Shown here one piece after another: positions 1 through 17,349 of a stretch of 64,000 nt of DNA; position 1 is the stretch's first letter, and each line of letters opens with the position of its first letter. The stretch is from JBICIG01 sp043101605. GTDB lineage: Bacteria; Planctomycetota; Phycisphaerae; Phycisphaerales; UBA1924. The stretch is from positions 1 to 64,000 of the forward strand of contig JBICIG010000090.1 of NCBI GenBank assembly GCA_043101605.1. Reading direction: 5' to 3'. Both the position numbers and the translations under genes were made by a program. The notes beneath the pieces were generated by a model. That model did not search any database. It was not told where the DNA came from and was given only the letters and a program-made list of their open reading frames with translations.

Positions 1-40
1 ATCAGCTCCTCGCCCGTCTCGGTGTCAAAGACCGTCGCCG
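1..40. other. 40-bp inverted copy of 126-165; probable assembly or library chimera
   Basis: Bases 1-40 are the exact reverse complement of 126-165, and the identity stops at base 41. Read in the rpoB frame, 1-40 gives peptide unrelated to RpoB, whereas from 41 onward the frame reads like RpoB. An inverted repeat of this kind inside a housekeeping gene at the very edge of a sequence is typical of a fold-back chimera at a contig end. It is treated as an artefact, not biology. Confidence 0.85.
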
Positions 41-3235
<3,195 letters not shown>

Positions 3236-3450
3236 CGGGCGGGTCGGCGGATGCGGCGGCCCGTTCGGGGCGGCTCGTTGGCGGGCCGCCCGGCGGGCGG
3301 GGTCGCGTCCGCGTGGTTCGGTCGGCCCGGGATGCCGGGCGGGCGGCGCCCGGCGGAGATCGTCGGGGGGTCGGGCGTCGGCGGCGAGAGCGAATTGCAT
3401 CGATGCTCGGCGGTCACGCCGGCGTCGAGTGAGAACACGAGAGGTCATCG

Positions 3451-7860
<4,410 letters not shown>

Positions 7861-7909
7861 TCAGCGATCGCTGGTCGCGTTCGACGGTCGGGACGAAGTC
7901 AGTTCATCG

Positions 7910-7940
7910 AAGGGCGGGTCCGAGCGGGCCCGCCCTTTTC
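7910..7940 (+). terminator. Rho-independent terminator after rpoC
   Basis: A 12-bp stem (7910-7921 with 7926-7937, one mismatch) closes a G-A-G-C loop and is followed by T-T-T-T. It lies 50 bases after the rpoC stop and directly abuts the stop of the convergent [2Fe-2S] gene, so it probably separates the two transcription units. Confidence 0.85.
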
Positions 7941-8215
7941 TACTTCTGGTTCTCGCGATGCTGGCGCGCGCGGGCTTCCTGCGCTTCGCGGAGCATGCGG
8001 GCGAGGGTGACCGGGCCGAGGACGGGGAAGTCGGTCTGCCCGGTTTCGAGCAGGAGGCGGATGTAGGGTTGGCACATGCCGCAGCCGGTGCCGCAGCGTG
8101 TGCGCTGGCTGAGCAGTTCGAAGGTGGGCTCGACGCCCCAGCCACGGAGTTCGTCGGCCAGCACGGCGAGGGTCTGGAAGGGGACCTCGTGGCAGACGCA
8201 GCGGGAGACGGCCAT
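7940..8215 (-). CDS. BFD-type (2Fe-2S)-binding protein
   Basis: Small protein of 91 residues resembling the bacterioferritin-associated ferredoxin (BFD, Fer2_BFD) fold. The N-terminus carries C-V-C (Cys 6 and 8), and after about 35 residues comes C-G-T-G-C-G-M-C-Q-P, giving the C-x-C...C-x-x-C set that binds a [2Fe-2S] cluster. It is probably a cytoplasmic electron-transfer or iron-handling protein. Its ATG shares one base with the stop of the prepilin-like gene upstream (T-A-A-T-G), so the two are likely translationally coupled. It is the last gene of the operon that begins under the cobalamin riboswitch. The partner is unknown. Membership of the BFD family is well supported; the role is not. 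Confidence 0.85.
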   Translation of the reverse strand: MAVSRCVCHEVPFQTLAVLADELRGWGVEPTFELLSQRTRCGTGCGMCQPYIRLLLETGQTDFPVLGPVTLARMLREAQEARARQHRENQK

Positions 8216-9039
8216 TACCAGTCCCGCCAGTCGGGGATGTACCACGGGTCGTTGCCCGGGTCGATCGAGCCGATGCGCTGGTCGGGGTGGGTGAGGGCAT
8301 CGGGCGTGGGGGAGTGGGAGGAGACCGAGCCGTCGGCGTGGGCGCCGGCGGTGCGCCGGTCGTGGCGGAAGGCGGTGGTGGGGAAGCGGTTGCCGCGCCA
8401 GCGGCCGTGCCCGCGGTAGAGCATGGGCGGGTCGAGCAGCGCGGTGCTGGAGGGCTCGATGCCGGGCAGGAGGGCGTCGGCGAAGACGAGCAGGCGCGTG
8501 GGGCGGGTGATCTCGTGGAGTCGTCGCCACGGGCGGTGGGAGATGGTGGTGCTCCAGCCGGGCGTGCGCGAGGGGGAGAGGTAGTAGCCGTTGTACCCGT
8601 AGGTGCTGGTGAACTGGCCGGTGGCCTGGGGTCGGTAGGAGCCCGCGGGCTGCTCGGGGCATTCGTAGACCGAGCGCGGGCCGAGGGAGGCGTCGAGGAA
8701 GGGGCTGAGGAATCCGCGTGCGTGATCGACGCGCCCGGTGACATTGCCCGCGCTGCCCCACCAGTAGATCGAGTCGCCCGTGCCGACATCCTCGAGGGAG
8801 GTGTAGGCGAGCGGCATGGCGCGCCCGTCGTGGGCGCTGGCGTAAAGAGACCACGCCATCGTCATCTGCCGCAGGTTTGATTGGCAGGAGAGGGTGCGGG
8901 CGCTGGTGCGGGCGGCGGCGAGCGCCGGGAGCAGGAGCCCGATCAGCAGGGCGATCAACGCGATCACGACGAGCAGTTCGATCAGCGTGAAGGCGCGGGG
9001 CGACGATGGCGCGAGGGATGCGGGGCGTGCGCGGCTCAT
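8215..9039 (-). CDS. Prepilin-type N-terminal cleavage/methylation domain protein
   Basis: 274 residues. The start is taken at the ATG giving M-S-R-A-R-P, because this overlaps the previous stop as A-T-G-A and lies 17 residues before the class III signal. That signal reads [13 protein letters not shown], followed by a hydrophobic helix ending L-L-P-A-L-A-A-A-R. This is the prepilin/pseudopilin N-terminus found in planctomycete DUF1559-like and type II-secretion-like proteins. The body, with Q-S-N-L-R-Q-M near residue 55 and a stretch rich in Y, W and G, resembles the H-X9-DG group of these proteins. It is expected to be processed by a prepilin peptidase and to sit at the inner membrane or periplasm. 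It overlaps genes on both sides in a four-gene operon. Confidence 0.85.
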   Translation of the reverse strand: MSRARPASLAPSSPRAFTLIELLVVIALIALLIGLLLPALAAARTSARTLSCQSNLRQMTMAWSLYASAHDGRAMPLAYTSLEDVGTGDSIYWWGSAGNVTGRVDHARGFLSPFLDASLGPRSVYECPEQPAGSYRPQATGQFTSTYGYNGYYLSPSRTPGWSTTISHRPWRRLHEITRPTRLLVFADALLPGIEPSSTALLDPPMLYRGHGRWRGNRFPTTAFRHDRRTAGAHADGSVSSHSPTPDALTHPDQRIGSIDPGNDPWYIPDWRDW

Positions 9040-10637
9040 CGGCGGCCCTCGCGTTGGTCGTCGGGCTCGCGACGGCGCAGCTCGGCGATGAGCAGCGCGC
9101 GGTCGGCGCTGTTGATGGTCTGGTCCTGGTTGATGTCGCGGTCGCCCCGGCCCTGTTCCCACGCGTGGAGGTCGTCGATGGTCAGCACGCCGTCGTGATC
9201 GACATCGAACGCGGCAAGGGGGGCGAAGGCGGCGACGCCGGCGGGCCCGGTGGTGAGGAGCAGGTTGCCCGCGATCGCGGGTGAGTTGCCGAGCGCCGGG
9301 GCCTGCTGATCGACGAACGCGGGCGAGCGCGGCGCGAAGGAGAGATCGATCGCGGCGAGGGCTTCGGCGGCGACCGCGGGATCGGACGAGAGCGGGGCGC
9401 GGGCCGTGTAGGCGATCAGGCCGGTGCCGGTGCGGAGGAGCGCGGGCTGGTGGTTCCAGGCGCCCACGCGGAGGAACTCGCCGGGGTCGAGCGAGCCGTT
9501 GGCGTTGGTGTCGGTCCAGGTGGCCAAGGCCGAGTCCCAGAGGCGGGTCGCGGTGTCGCCGCGATCGAGGAAGAGTTGGAGGGCGGTGGTGGTGCCGAAG
9601 CCGTCGATGCCGGTGGAGAGGAGGATGCGGCGATCGCCGAGGGGGATGGGGGTGGCGTTGGTGCGGTTGGCGTTGACGGACCAGACGAGGTCGCCGGTGT
9701 CGGCGTCGAGCTTGACGAGGTTGGCCGAGTCGCGGGTGCCGGTGAAGGCGTAGGAGGCGGCGAAGAGTGACAGTTGGCCCTGGGATTCGTGGAGGCTGAG
9801 CCCGCCGAAGAAACCTTCGGGCTTGGTGTTGGTGAAGGACCAGAGGGGGGTGGGGGGCGTGTCGGCGGTGGCGTCGAAGGCGAGGATGGAGCCGGCGCCG
9901 AAGCCGCCGAGCCCGGCGGTGGGGACGAAGACGACGCCGCCGTGGTAGGCGGGGCTGCCGCCGGCGGCCGAGCCGACGCCGACGCTCCAGACGATGTCGC
10001 CCGGCTGGTGCGGGTTGAGCGAGGCGTCGAAGGGATCAACATTGATGCAGTAGAGGCGTGCGCCCGCCAGGAAGGGGTCGTAGTCGGTGATGAAGAGCCG
10101 ATCGCGCGGGCCGAGGTCGGCGGTGATGATCGGTGAGGCGTTGACCGCGTCGGCGAGGAGGTCGGTCTGCCAGAGCACAACGCCGGTCGCCAGGTCGAGC
10201 GCGGTGACGGAGAAGTCCGATGCGTGCGCGACGAGGTTCGCGTCGGTGCTGATGACGGGCGTGGCGGCCGAGTCGAGGAAGCGCGGGGGCACGGGGGCGT
10301 GCCAGAGCACCGAGCCGTCGGCGGGGTCGAGGGCGAGGAGGTGGTCGTCGCCGGCGATCTCGGCGAGGACGATGACGGTGTCGGCGGTCGCGACCGGGCC
10401 GACGGGGCCGACGATGTCGATGGGCTCGCCGGTGGGCAGGTGGGTGGTCGTCCAAACAGGCGAGGCGAGGTCGAAGCGCAGGCCGGTGGCGAGGCCGGTG
10501 CGGGCCGCATCGCGGGCGAGGGCGGGCCAGTGCGATTGCGCGGATGCGTCCGGCGCGAAGATGCCCGGCGTGAGCGCGGCGATGGCGCTGGCGATGATCG
10601 CGAGGAGCGTGGTCGGTGTGCGCGGCGCACGGTTCAT
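9036..10637 (-). CDS. Secreted PQQ-like beta-propeller protein with C-terminal dockerin-type domain
   Basis: 533 residues. A signal peptide (hydrophobic [10 protein letters not shown], then D-A-S-A-Q) is followed by repeated blade motifs of the PQQ type, such as [13 protein letters not shown] and [13 protein letters not shown], together making a quinoprotein-like propeller. No evidence for a bound quinone is visible. Near residue 400 there is an EF-hand-like loop, D-T-N-A-N-G-S-L-D. The last 60 residues form a dockerin-like pair: [13 protein letters not shown] and [12 protein letters not shown]. The protein is therefore exported and may dock calcium-dependently on a surface scaffold. It is the second gene after the cobalamin riboswitch, 55 bases behind the PEP-CTERM-like gene. 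Ligand binding by the propeller is conjecture. Confidence 0.85.
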   Translation of the reverse strand: MNRAPRTPTTLLAIIASAIAALTPGIFAPDASAQSHWPALARDAARTGLATGLRFDLASPVWTTTHLPTGEPIDIVGPVGPVATADTVIVLAEIAGDDHLLALDPADGSVLWHAPVPPRFLDSAATPVISTDANLVAHASDFSVTALDLATGVVLWQTDLLADAVNASPIITADLGPRDRLFITDYDPFLAGARLYCINVDPFDASLNPHQPGDIVWSVGVGSAAGGSPAYHGGVVFVPTAGLGGFGAGSILAFDATADTPPTPLWSFTNTKPEGFFGGLSLHESQGQLSLFAASYAFTGTRDSANLVKLDADTGDLVWSVNANRTNATPIPLGDRRILLSTGIDGFGTTTALQLFLDRGDTATRLWDSALATWTDTNANGSLDPGEFLRVGAWNHQPALLRTGTGLIAYTARAPLSSDPAVAAEALAAIDLSFAPRSPAFVDQQAPALGNSPAIAGNLLLTTGPAGVAAFAPLAAFDVDHDGVLTIDDLHAWEQGRGDRDINQDQTINSADRALLIAELRRREPDDQREGRR

Positions 10638-10692
10638 AAGCCGTCCACGCCGCCGGTTGACGGCGTGAACGGAACCCCGGGGGGAGGGGTTG

Positions 10693-11523
10693 TCAGGGTC
10701 GGCGGCGGCGTGTGATGCCGAGCGCCGAGAGGCCGAGCAGCGTGAGCGCGCCCGGGGCGGGGGCGCGGACGAGCGCGTCGATCTCGGCGTTGAGCGCGGT
10801 GTTGGGGTCGTTGTCGTCGGGGACTTCCAGGCGGACGAAGAAGACCTCGGCGAGGCCCGAGGCGGCGAGGTCGATGGGCGTTCCGCCGGCGCTGCCGTCG
10901 TAGAGGGCGGCGATCTCGGCGTAGGTCTTGCTCGCGAAATCGAGTTGGGTGAGGGCCGGGTTGACGGCTCTGGTGAAGTTGGTGCGGACGCTGCCTGGGG
11001 CGGTGTCGAACGCGCCCGCGTCGAGGAAGCCCATGGCGGGAAAGAGGCCCTCGGTGAAGTCGCCGAGGGGGAGGAAGGTGCTGCCGTCGGCCGAGACGGA
11101 GATGCGGACGGTGTCGAGGCCGAAGGCGGCGGCGTTGGGGAGGGTGGTGCCGTTGGGATAGTCGGCGTCGATGAACCCGCCGTTGCCGAAGAGGATGAGG
11201 TCGATGCCGAAGGGGTTGGCCGGGTCATCGCGGATGGGCTCGTCGAAGCGGAGGGTCAGGTGCCCGCCCTCGCCGATGGAGAAGAGTTCGTCGCTGCCGA
11301 AGGCGGGGTTGAAGGGGCTGACGACGCCGGGGAAGGGGGAGCTCTCGCCGGTGAAGCGCTCGGGGGCGCCGAGGGCGGCGTTGGGGTCGGCGAAGTCCGG
11401 GGTGGGGGTGAGCCCGGGATCGAACGACCAGACGCTGTCGGCGAAGGGGCCGGCGTGGGCGTGTGCGGGTGGGATGGCGAGCAGCATCCCGCCGACGAAC
11501 GGTGCGAGCGCAGGGTGGCGCAT
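10693..11523 (-). CDS. PEP-CTERM-like exported surface protein, first gene under the cobalamin riboswitch
   Basis: 276 residues of unknown function. It has a signal peptide (M-R-H-P-A, hydrophobic G-G-M-L-L-A-I, cleavage near A-H-A-H-A) and a C-terminal sorting tail: P-A-P-G-A-L-T-L-L-G-L-S-A-L-G then R-R-R-R-P, the planctomycete form of PEP-CTERM. The body contains L-G-A-P-E-R-F-T-G-E, G-G-H-L-T-L-R-F-D-E-P and F-G-I-D-L-I-L-F-G-N-G-G-F, suggesting a beta-sandwich fold. No catalytic motif is seen. It is first in the operon and 160 bases downstream of the riboswitch, so its expression should fall when cobalamin is plentiful. A role in capturing cobalamin at the cell surface is a hypothesis only. 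The leader contains a hairpin at 11554-11574. Confidence 0.8.
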   Translation of the reverse strand: MRHPALAPFVGGMLLAIPPAHAHAGPFADSVWSFDPGLTPTPDFADPNAALGAPERFTGESSPFPGVVSPFNPAFGSDELFSIGEGGHLTLRFDEPIRDDPANPFGIDLILFGNGGFIDADYPNGTTLPNAAAFGLDTVRISVSADGSTFLPLGDFTEGLFPAMGFLDAGAFDTAPGSVRTNFTRAVNPALTQLDFASKTYAEIAALYDGSAGGTPIDLAASGLAEVFFVRLEVPDDNDPNTALNAEIDALVRAPAPGALTLLGLSALGITRRRRP

Positions 11524-11682
11524 CGGACGAACTCCGAGCCCTTGCGGGCGGTGCGTCCCGAATCGCGCGGGACGGTCCCCGGTGAATGGGTGGCGCTCGC
11601 GGGGTGTGTGTGTCGGAGGCGAAGCCGGGCCGGGGACGGGCGCAGCGATGCCGCCGACGCCCCTGGGTCGCGAGGGCCGTCA

Positions 11683-11885
11683 GTGCAACGCTGGTGGCAG
11701 GTCTTCCGGCTTGGGGCACCACGCGAACCCGCCTTCCCAACCGTGCCCGGGGATCGGGCCGGTCAGTGGCTTGACGAGCGAGGGGATCGCTCGGGGTTCG
11801 CGGCACGGCCCTTCACGGCGGCGCGTCCGCGGCGGCATCTCACCGCACTTCCCTCTTCGCCCCCATCAGGGGGCACCATCAGCAC
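11683..11885 (-). promoter_or_regulatory. Cobalamin (adenosylcobalamin-type) riboswitch
   Basis: Read on the minus strand, this region has the hallmarks of the cobalamin riboswitch in order. A P1 helix pairs 11874-11885 with 11683-11696. Next come A-G-G-G-A-A (11849-11854), the G-C-C-A-C-T-G box (11764-11770), G-G-G-A-A-G-G (11732-11738) and the 3' signature A-A-G-C-C-G-G-A-A-G-A-C-C-T-G-C-C (11696-11712). The spacing and order match the family. It faces the PEP-CTERM-like gene and its operon, not a recognised B12 synthesis or transport gene. A G-C-rich hairpin at 11554-11574 lies between it and the first gene, without a clear U tract. Control at translation or by a less obvious terminator is therefore possible. 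Confidence 0.9.
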
Positions 11886-11987
11886 TGGGAGCCTATCCGG
11901 ATCGGGGGGTCTGTCAAGGCGTGGGGACGGGGGAGGCAATAGGCAATGGGGGGGAAGGCACTGGGGTCACGGGGAAGACATGGATCC

Positions 11988-12028
11988 GCAAGGGGACCAT
12001 GGTGGGGGTGGGGGGTTGGTCTTGTTGC
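11988..12028. repeat. Family A palindromic repeat, degenerate copy
   Basis: The left arm G-C-A-A-G-G-G-G-A-C-C-A and right arm T-T-G-G-T-C-T-T-G-T-T-G-C are imperfect versions of the family A hairpin, with a G-rich centre. The 386-base gap 11886-12271 holds this copy, a double family B element, a good family A copy, and the promoter region of the TPR lipoprotein gene. Confidence 0.6.
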
Positions 12029-12061
12029 GGGGCGACCGTCAGGAGATTGGGGTGCCGATTG

Positions 12062-12137
12062 GGGTGCCAAGGGTTGCTCGTCAACCCGTGCCGACATGCG
12101 TCCAGCGCACGGCTTGCAAGCAAGCCGTGGCACCCGG
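12062..12137. repeat. Family B composite palindromic repeat
   Basis: Two adjacent palindromes. One is G-G-G-T-T-G, C-T-C-G-T, C-A-A-C-C-C (with a mismatch next to the flanking G-T-G-C-C). The other is C-A-C-G-G-C-T-T-G, C-A-A-G, C-A-A-G-C-C-G-T-G-G-C-A-C-C. The pair is the reverse complement in layout of the copy at 14070-14142. Confidence 0.75.
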
Positions 12138-12142
12138 CGTGC

Positions 12143-12184
12143 GCAAGAGGACCAAGCCCCGGGGTGGGGTCTTGGTCCCCTTGC
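12143..12184. repeat. Family A palindromic repeat
   Basis: The arms G-C-A-A-G-A-G-G-A-C-C-A-A-G and C-T-T-G-G-T-C-C-C-C-T-T-G-C enclose a loop of C and G runs. It would form a strong hairpin in RNA from either strand and lies directly after a family B element. Confidence 0.8.
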
Positions 12185-12271
12185 GGGGTGGGGTTTGGGA
12201 TTCTTGCGGGTGTGAGCGGGCGGTGGGATAGACTCGGGGTTCGCGGCCGTGTCGCGAGGAAGGGGTCGGCG

Positions 12272-13996
12272 ATGAAGCGGACGGCGTGGAGGATTGTTCT
12301 CGGTGCGGCGCTCGCGGGATGGGCGGTGTGGTCGGTCGGGTGCGCCTCGAGCGGCGGCCACGGGGGAGATGCCAACGCGACCGATGGCGTGCCCGGGGGG
12401 ATGCCCGCGTATGGCGCGCTCGGCTCGCCGCAGCTCTTTGACGAGATGGGCGCGTACACGCGGAAGGTGACGACGACTTCGCCCGAGGCGCAGCGGTACT
12501 TCGACCAGGGGCTCAACTGGCTGTTCTCGTTCAACCATGACGAGGCGGTGCTGAGCTTCCGCCGGGCGGCCGAGCTGGACCCGGGGTGCGCGATGGCGTG
12601 GTGGGGGATCGCCTATGCGCAGGGGCCCAACTACAACGACCCGTTCATGACGCCGGCGCGGTGGGCCTCGGCGTGGGAGGCGACGCAGCGGGCGGTCGCG
12701 GCGCTGGATGACGAGACGCCGGTCGAGCGGGCGCTGGTGGGGACGCTGGGGGTGCGGTACGCGGCCGAGCCGCCCGAGGACGCGTCGCCGCTGAACCGGG
12801 CGTTCGCCGAGGCGATGGGTCGGCTGGGGCAGCGCTATCCGGACGACGCGGAGATCGCGACGCTGCACGCCGACGCGTTGATGGTGCTGCATCCGTGGGA
12901 GTTGTACCGGGCCGACGGCACGCCGGCGCGCGAGCAGACCAACGAGATCGTGCGGTCGCTCGAGCGTGTGCTGGCGCGGTTCCCCGAGCATCCGGGGGCG
13001 AACCACCTGTACATCCACGCGATCGAGCCGAGCAACGACAAGGCGCGGGCGATTCCCGCGGCCGACCGGCTGAGCGACCTGGTGCCCGCGAGCGGGCACA
13101 TGCGGCACATGCCGGCGCATATCTATGTGCAGGTGGGGATGTGGGACCGGGCGATCGAGCAGAGCTACAAGGCGATGGCGGCCGACGCGGCGTACCGCAA
13201 GCTCTCGCCCGAGCAGATCATCCAGCACGGGTACATGTCGCACAATTCGCACATGCTCGCGTTCGCGGCGATGATGGTCGGTCGCGAGGAGGAGGCGATG
13301 GCGGCGGCGCAGGCGATGTGGGACGACTTCCCGCCCGAGATGATGCAGATGGCGGCGCCGTTCATCGACGGGACGATGATCGCCAAGCACGATGTGCTCA
13401 AGCGGTTCGGGCGGTGGGAGGCGATCGTCGCGTCCGACCCGCCGCCGGACTACTTCCCGATGACCCGCGCGATCTTCCACGGGCACAAGGCGGTGGCGCA
13501 CGCGGCGCTGGGTGACTTCGAGAGCGCCGAGGCCGAGCAGCAGATCTTCCGCGAGAAGATGGCGGCCCAGCCCGTCGGGTGGGACTACGGCTACCGGATG
13601 AAGGTGCTGCTGGTCACCGAGTTCTTCGTCGATGCGGAGATCGCGCTGCAGCGCGGCGAGATCGAGCGGGCGATCGGGCTGCTCGAGGAAGCGGCGGCGG
13701 TGGAGGACCTGATCGGCTACGGCGAGCCGCCGCAGTACCTCCAGCCCGTGCGGCACACGCTGGGCGTGGCGCACCTGAAGAACGGGGACTACGCGTCGGC
13801 GGCGCGGGTCTATCAGGAAGACCTCGACCGCTGGCCCGGCAACGGGTGGTCGCTGCTGGGGCTGAGCCAGGCGCTGGCCGGGCTGGGCGACGAGGACGGC
13901 GCGCAGGCGGCGCGGGAGCGGTTCGAGAAGGCGTGGCACCTGGCCGACGAGATGGCGACCTCGAGCTGCAAATGCGTGGAGATGGCGGGGGAGTGA
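12272..13996 (+). CDS. TPR-containing lipoprotein
   Basis: 574 residues. The ATG follows G-A-G-G-A-A-G-G-G-G. The N-terminus is a lipoprotein signal: K-R then a hydrophobic stretch ending S-V-G-C-A-S, with Cys near residue 26 as the lipidated residue. The remainder is helical with tetratricopeptide repeats. Near residue 70 there is F-D-Q-G-L-N-W-L-F-S-F-N-H-D-E-A followed by F-R-R-A-A-E-L-D-P-G; a second group lies near residue 500, in V-A-H-L-K-N-G-D-Y-A-S-A. Histidine-rich H-M-R-H-M-P-A-H-I-Y occurs near residue 275. Proteins of this layout are widespread as TPR proteins of unknown function, and the exact role is not known. The open frame continues far upstream but that part is repeat-derived and not coding. 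Confidence 0.85.
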   Translation: MKRTAWRIVLGAALAGWAVWSVGCASSGGHGGDANATDGVPGGMPAYGALGSPQLFDEMGAYTRKVTTTSPEAQRYFDQGLNWLFSFNHDEAVLSFRRAAELDPGCAMAWWGIAYAQGPNYNDPFMTPARWASAWEATQRAVAALDDETPVERALVGTLGVRYAAEPPEDASPLNRAFAEAMGRLGQRYPDDAEIATLHADALMVLHPWELYRADGTPAREQTNEIVRSLERVLARFPEHPGANHLYIHAIEPSNDKARAIPAADRLSDLVPASGHMRHMPAHIYVQVGMWDRAIEQSYKAMAADAAYRKLSPEQIIQHGYMSHNSHMLAFAAMMVGREEEAMAAAQAMWDDFPPEMMQMAAPFIDGTMIAKHDVLKRFGRWEAIVASDPPPDYFPMTRAIFHGHKAVAHAALGDFESAEAEQQIFREKMAAQPVGWDYGYRMKVLLVTEFFVDAEIALQRGEIERAIGLLEEAAAVEDLIGYGEPPQYLQPVRHTLGVAHLKNGDYASAARVYQEDLDRWPGNGWSLLGLSQALAGLGDEDGAQAARERFEKAWHLADEMATSSCKCVEMAGE

Positions 13997-14007
13997 GCGG
14001 GAAAGTC

Positions 14008-14049
14008 GCAAGAGGACCAGGCCCCGGGGTGGGGTCCTGGTCCCCTTGC
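14008..14049. repeat. Family A palindromic repeat
   Basis: The arms are G-C-A-A-G-A-G-G-A-C-C-A-G-G and C-C-T-G-G-T-C-C-C-C-T-T-G-C. The second base change in each arm is compensatory relative to other copies (A-A-G/C-T-T becomes A-G-G/C-C-T), which indicates the hairpin itself is maintained. It lies 12 bases after the TPR lipoprotein stop, where it could serve as a transcription end. Confidence 0.8.
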
Positions 14050-14069
14050 GGGGCCACCACGGCATGCTC

Positions 14070-14142
14070 GGGTGCCACGGCTTGCTTGCAAGCCGTGCGC
14101 GGGGGTTCATATGCACGGGTTGACGAGCAACCCGTGGCACCC
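14070..14142. repeat. Family B composite palindromic repeat
   Basis: The first palindrome is C-A-C-G-G-C-T-T, G-C-T-T-G-C, A-A-G-C-C-G-T-G. The second is C-A-C-G-G-G-T-T-G, A-C-G-A-G, C-A-A-C-C-C-G-T-G. Both are bounded by G-G-T-G-C-C or G-G-C-A-C-C. The arrangement is the inverse of 12062-12137. Confidence 0.75.
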
Positions 14143-14170
14143 TGCCTCGCGCAGCGCACTTCCGGTGCCG

Positions 14171-14203
14171 AAACAAAGAGCCCCGCCTGCACAGACGGGG
14201 CTC
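14171..14203 (-). terminator. Rho-independent terminator of the 14250-14927 gene
   Basis: On the minus strand, G-A-G-C-C-C-C-G pairs with C-G-G-G-G-C-T-C (14178-14203) and is followed by T-T-T-G-T-T-T. It lies 47 bases after the stop of the PEP-CTERM-like gene. Confidence 0.75.
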
Positions 14204-14249
14204 GAAAGAATCAGCGTTAGTTCGCTCGCGTGCTCGATCGCTGGCTTGA

Positions 14250-14927
14250 TCAGCGGCGGCGACGCGTGGCGCAGAGCCCGCCGAGGGCGAGCAGCGCGGC
14301 CGACGCGGGCGCGGGGGTATTCGACTGGATGAAGTCGAGTTGCAGATCGGTGCCGGGGACCGCAGCAATCCCTCCGGAGTTGATCTCCAGCTGCAGCAGT
14401 TCCATGCGGGAGAAGTCGACGATGCCCTGGAAGTTCATCAGGTCCGCGAACGGGAAGAAGAAGTCGGTGGGGGAGGCGATGCCGCCGGGGATGTTGAGGC
14501 CTCCCTCGCCGTAGTTGTCGTCCACATCCGTGGCGAAGAAGTAGAGCCGCAGGGCGACTTCGTTGGACAGCACGCGGATCTGGATGCCCGTCATCGTGCC
14601 GCCGTCGGTCAGATCGACGAGGCCCGAGCGCCAATTGAAGAACCCGTAGCCGGCCGCCGTGGGGTCCGCCCGGTGGTGCATCACACCGTTGCCCATCGCA
14701 TCGGAGATCAGCTCGACATTGCCTGTTCCGGACCTCAGGCCCGCGCCGATCCTCCGTTCGTCGAACGCGGAGGTGGCCCCGGTCGGCGTGAACGGGCCGA
14801 AATCGGCGCCGCTGTCGGTGCCGATGCGCGTCTCGGGGAGCTCGAAGTTATCGATGAGGGTCTGGGCGTGGGCGGAAAGCCCGCAACCCGCGATGACCGC
14901 GAGGGCCGCCGTGCAACGGGAATTCAT
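14250..14927 (-). CDS. PEP-CTERM-like exported protein
   Basis: 225 residues of unknown function. The signal peptide reads M-N-S-R-C-T-A-A-L-A-V-I-A-G, with cleavage near S-A-H-A-Q. The mature part begins L-I-D-N-F-E-L-P-E-T and has the look of a jelly-roll or concanavalin-like domain (I-Q-I-R-V-L-S-N-E-V-A-L-R-L-Y-F-F-A-T). The C-terminal sorting tail is T-P-A-P-A-S-A-A-L-L-A-L-G-G-L then R-R-R-R. The protein is probably delivered to the outer surface or extracellular matrix by an exosortase-type system; no exosortase is in this window. It is not closely related to the three paralogues further right. Confidence 0.8.
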   Translation of the reverse strand: MNSRCTAALAVIAGCGLSAHAQTLIDNFELPETRIGTDSGADFGPFTPTGATSAFDERRIGAGLRSGTGNVELISDAMGNGVMHHRADPTAAGYGFFNWRSGLVDLTDGGTMTGIQIRVLSNEVALRLYFFATDVDDNYGEGGLNIPGGIASPTDFFFPFADLMNFQGIVDFSRMELLQLEINSGGIAAVPGTDLQLDFIQSNTPAPASAALLALGGLCATRRRR

Positions 14928-15079
14928 GCTCTGGATCTCCTCACTGGTCCGGGGATGGGTCGTGCAACGCCTGTATTTGCGGCGGCCCTCGACCAGAACG
15001 CTACAACGAATCTCGGACCCTGGCCAAGGAATTCCAGAAAGCCGGGGCGTTTCGACGCACCCGCCCCGCCGCCAAGGTC

Positions 15080-15121
15080 GCAAGGGGACCAGGATCCCCA
15101 CGCAGGGCTTGGTCCCCTTGC
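15080..15121. repeat. Family A palindromic repeat
   Basis: The arms G-C-A-A-G-G-G-G-A-C-C-A and T-G-G-T-C-C-C-C-T-T-G-C are perfect complements, with a different loop from other copies. The 359-base gap 14928-15286 holds this element and the lepA terminator; nothing else was recognised there. Confidence 0.75.
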
Positions 15122-15165
15122 GAACGCCGCCCCAACTCGCCACGCCGAAAGCCAACATCAAAGCC

Positions 15166-15196
15166 AGAAACAAAAGAGAGAGGCCCACGCCTCTCC
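15166..15196 (-). terminator. Rho-independent terminator of lepA
   Basis: On the minus strand a 7-bp stem (G-A-G-A-G-G-C with G-C-C-T-C-T-C, 15178-15195) is followed by T-C-T-T-T-T-G-T-T-T. It lies about 90 bases beyond the lepA stop. Confidence 0.75.
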
Positions 15197-15286
15197 CCAT
15201 TGCCGATTGCCCATTGCCACCCGGGCCCACTGCCCCGTGCGGCATCGTTCCCGCGAATGCCGCATGCCGAAGGACGAATGCTCCGC

Positions 15287-17122
<1,836 letters not shown>

Positions 17123-17202
17123 GAAGGAAGCGGCTCTCTCTGATCGCGGGGAAGGGTCGGCCCGGCGGCACGCCGCGGGGACCGTCGATAGTAGGTCGGC
17201 CC

Positions 17203-17244
17203 GCAAGAAGACCAAACCCCCGCCCGGGGGCTTGGTCCTCTTGC
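17203..17244. repeat. Family A palindromic repeat
   Basis: The arms G-C-A-A-G-A-A-G-A-C-C-A-A and T-T-G-G-T-C-C-T-C-T-T-G-C have one mismatch. The element lies between the lepA start and a PEP-CTERM-like gene. A partial family B arm (G-G-C-C-G-T-G-G-C-A-C-C) occurs nearby at 17321-17332. Confidence 0.75.
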
Positions 17245-17349
17245 GAGAAACCACGGAGAGAGCGATGGGGAGGGTCCGGAATCCCGCCGGGTGGTCGGGA
17301 GCGGCAGGGTCCTGCGGCAAAGGCCGTGGCACCCGATCCGGCACGGGCT

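Noticed and set aside
10690..12231. 513-codon plus-strand frame across the riboswitch region
   Set aside because: It is antisense to the PEP-CTERM-like gene and riboswitch and consists of G/E/R-rich sequence without a ribosome site; it reflects composition.
11171..12271. N-terminal extension of the TPR lipoprotein in the open frame
   Set aside because: The extension is translated repeat sequence; the ATG at 12272 has a ribosome site and begins a perfect lipoprotein signal.
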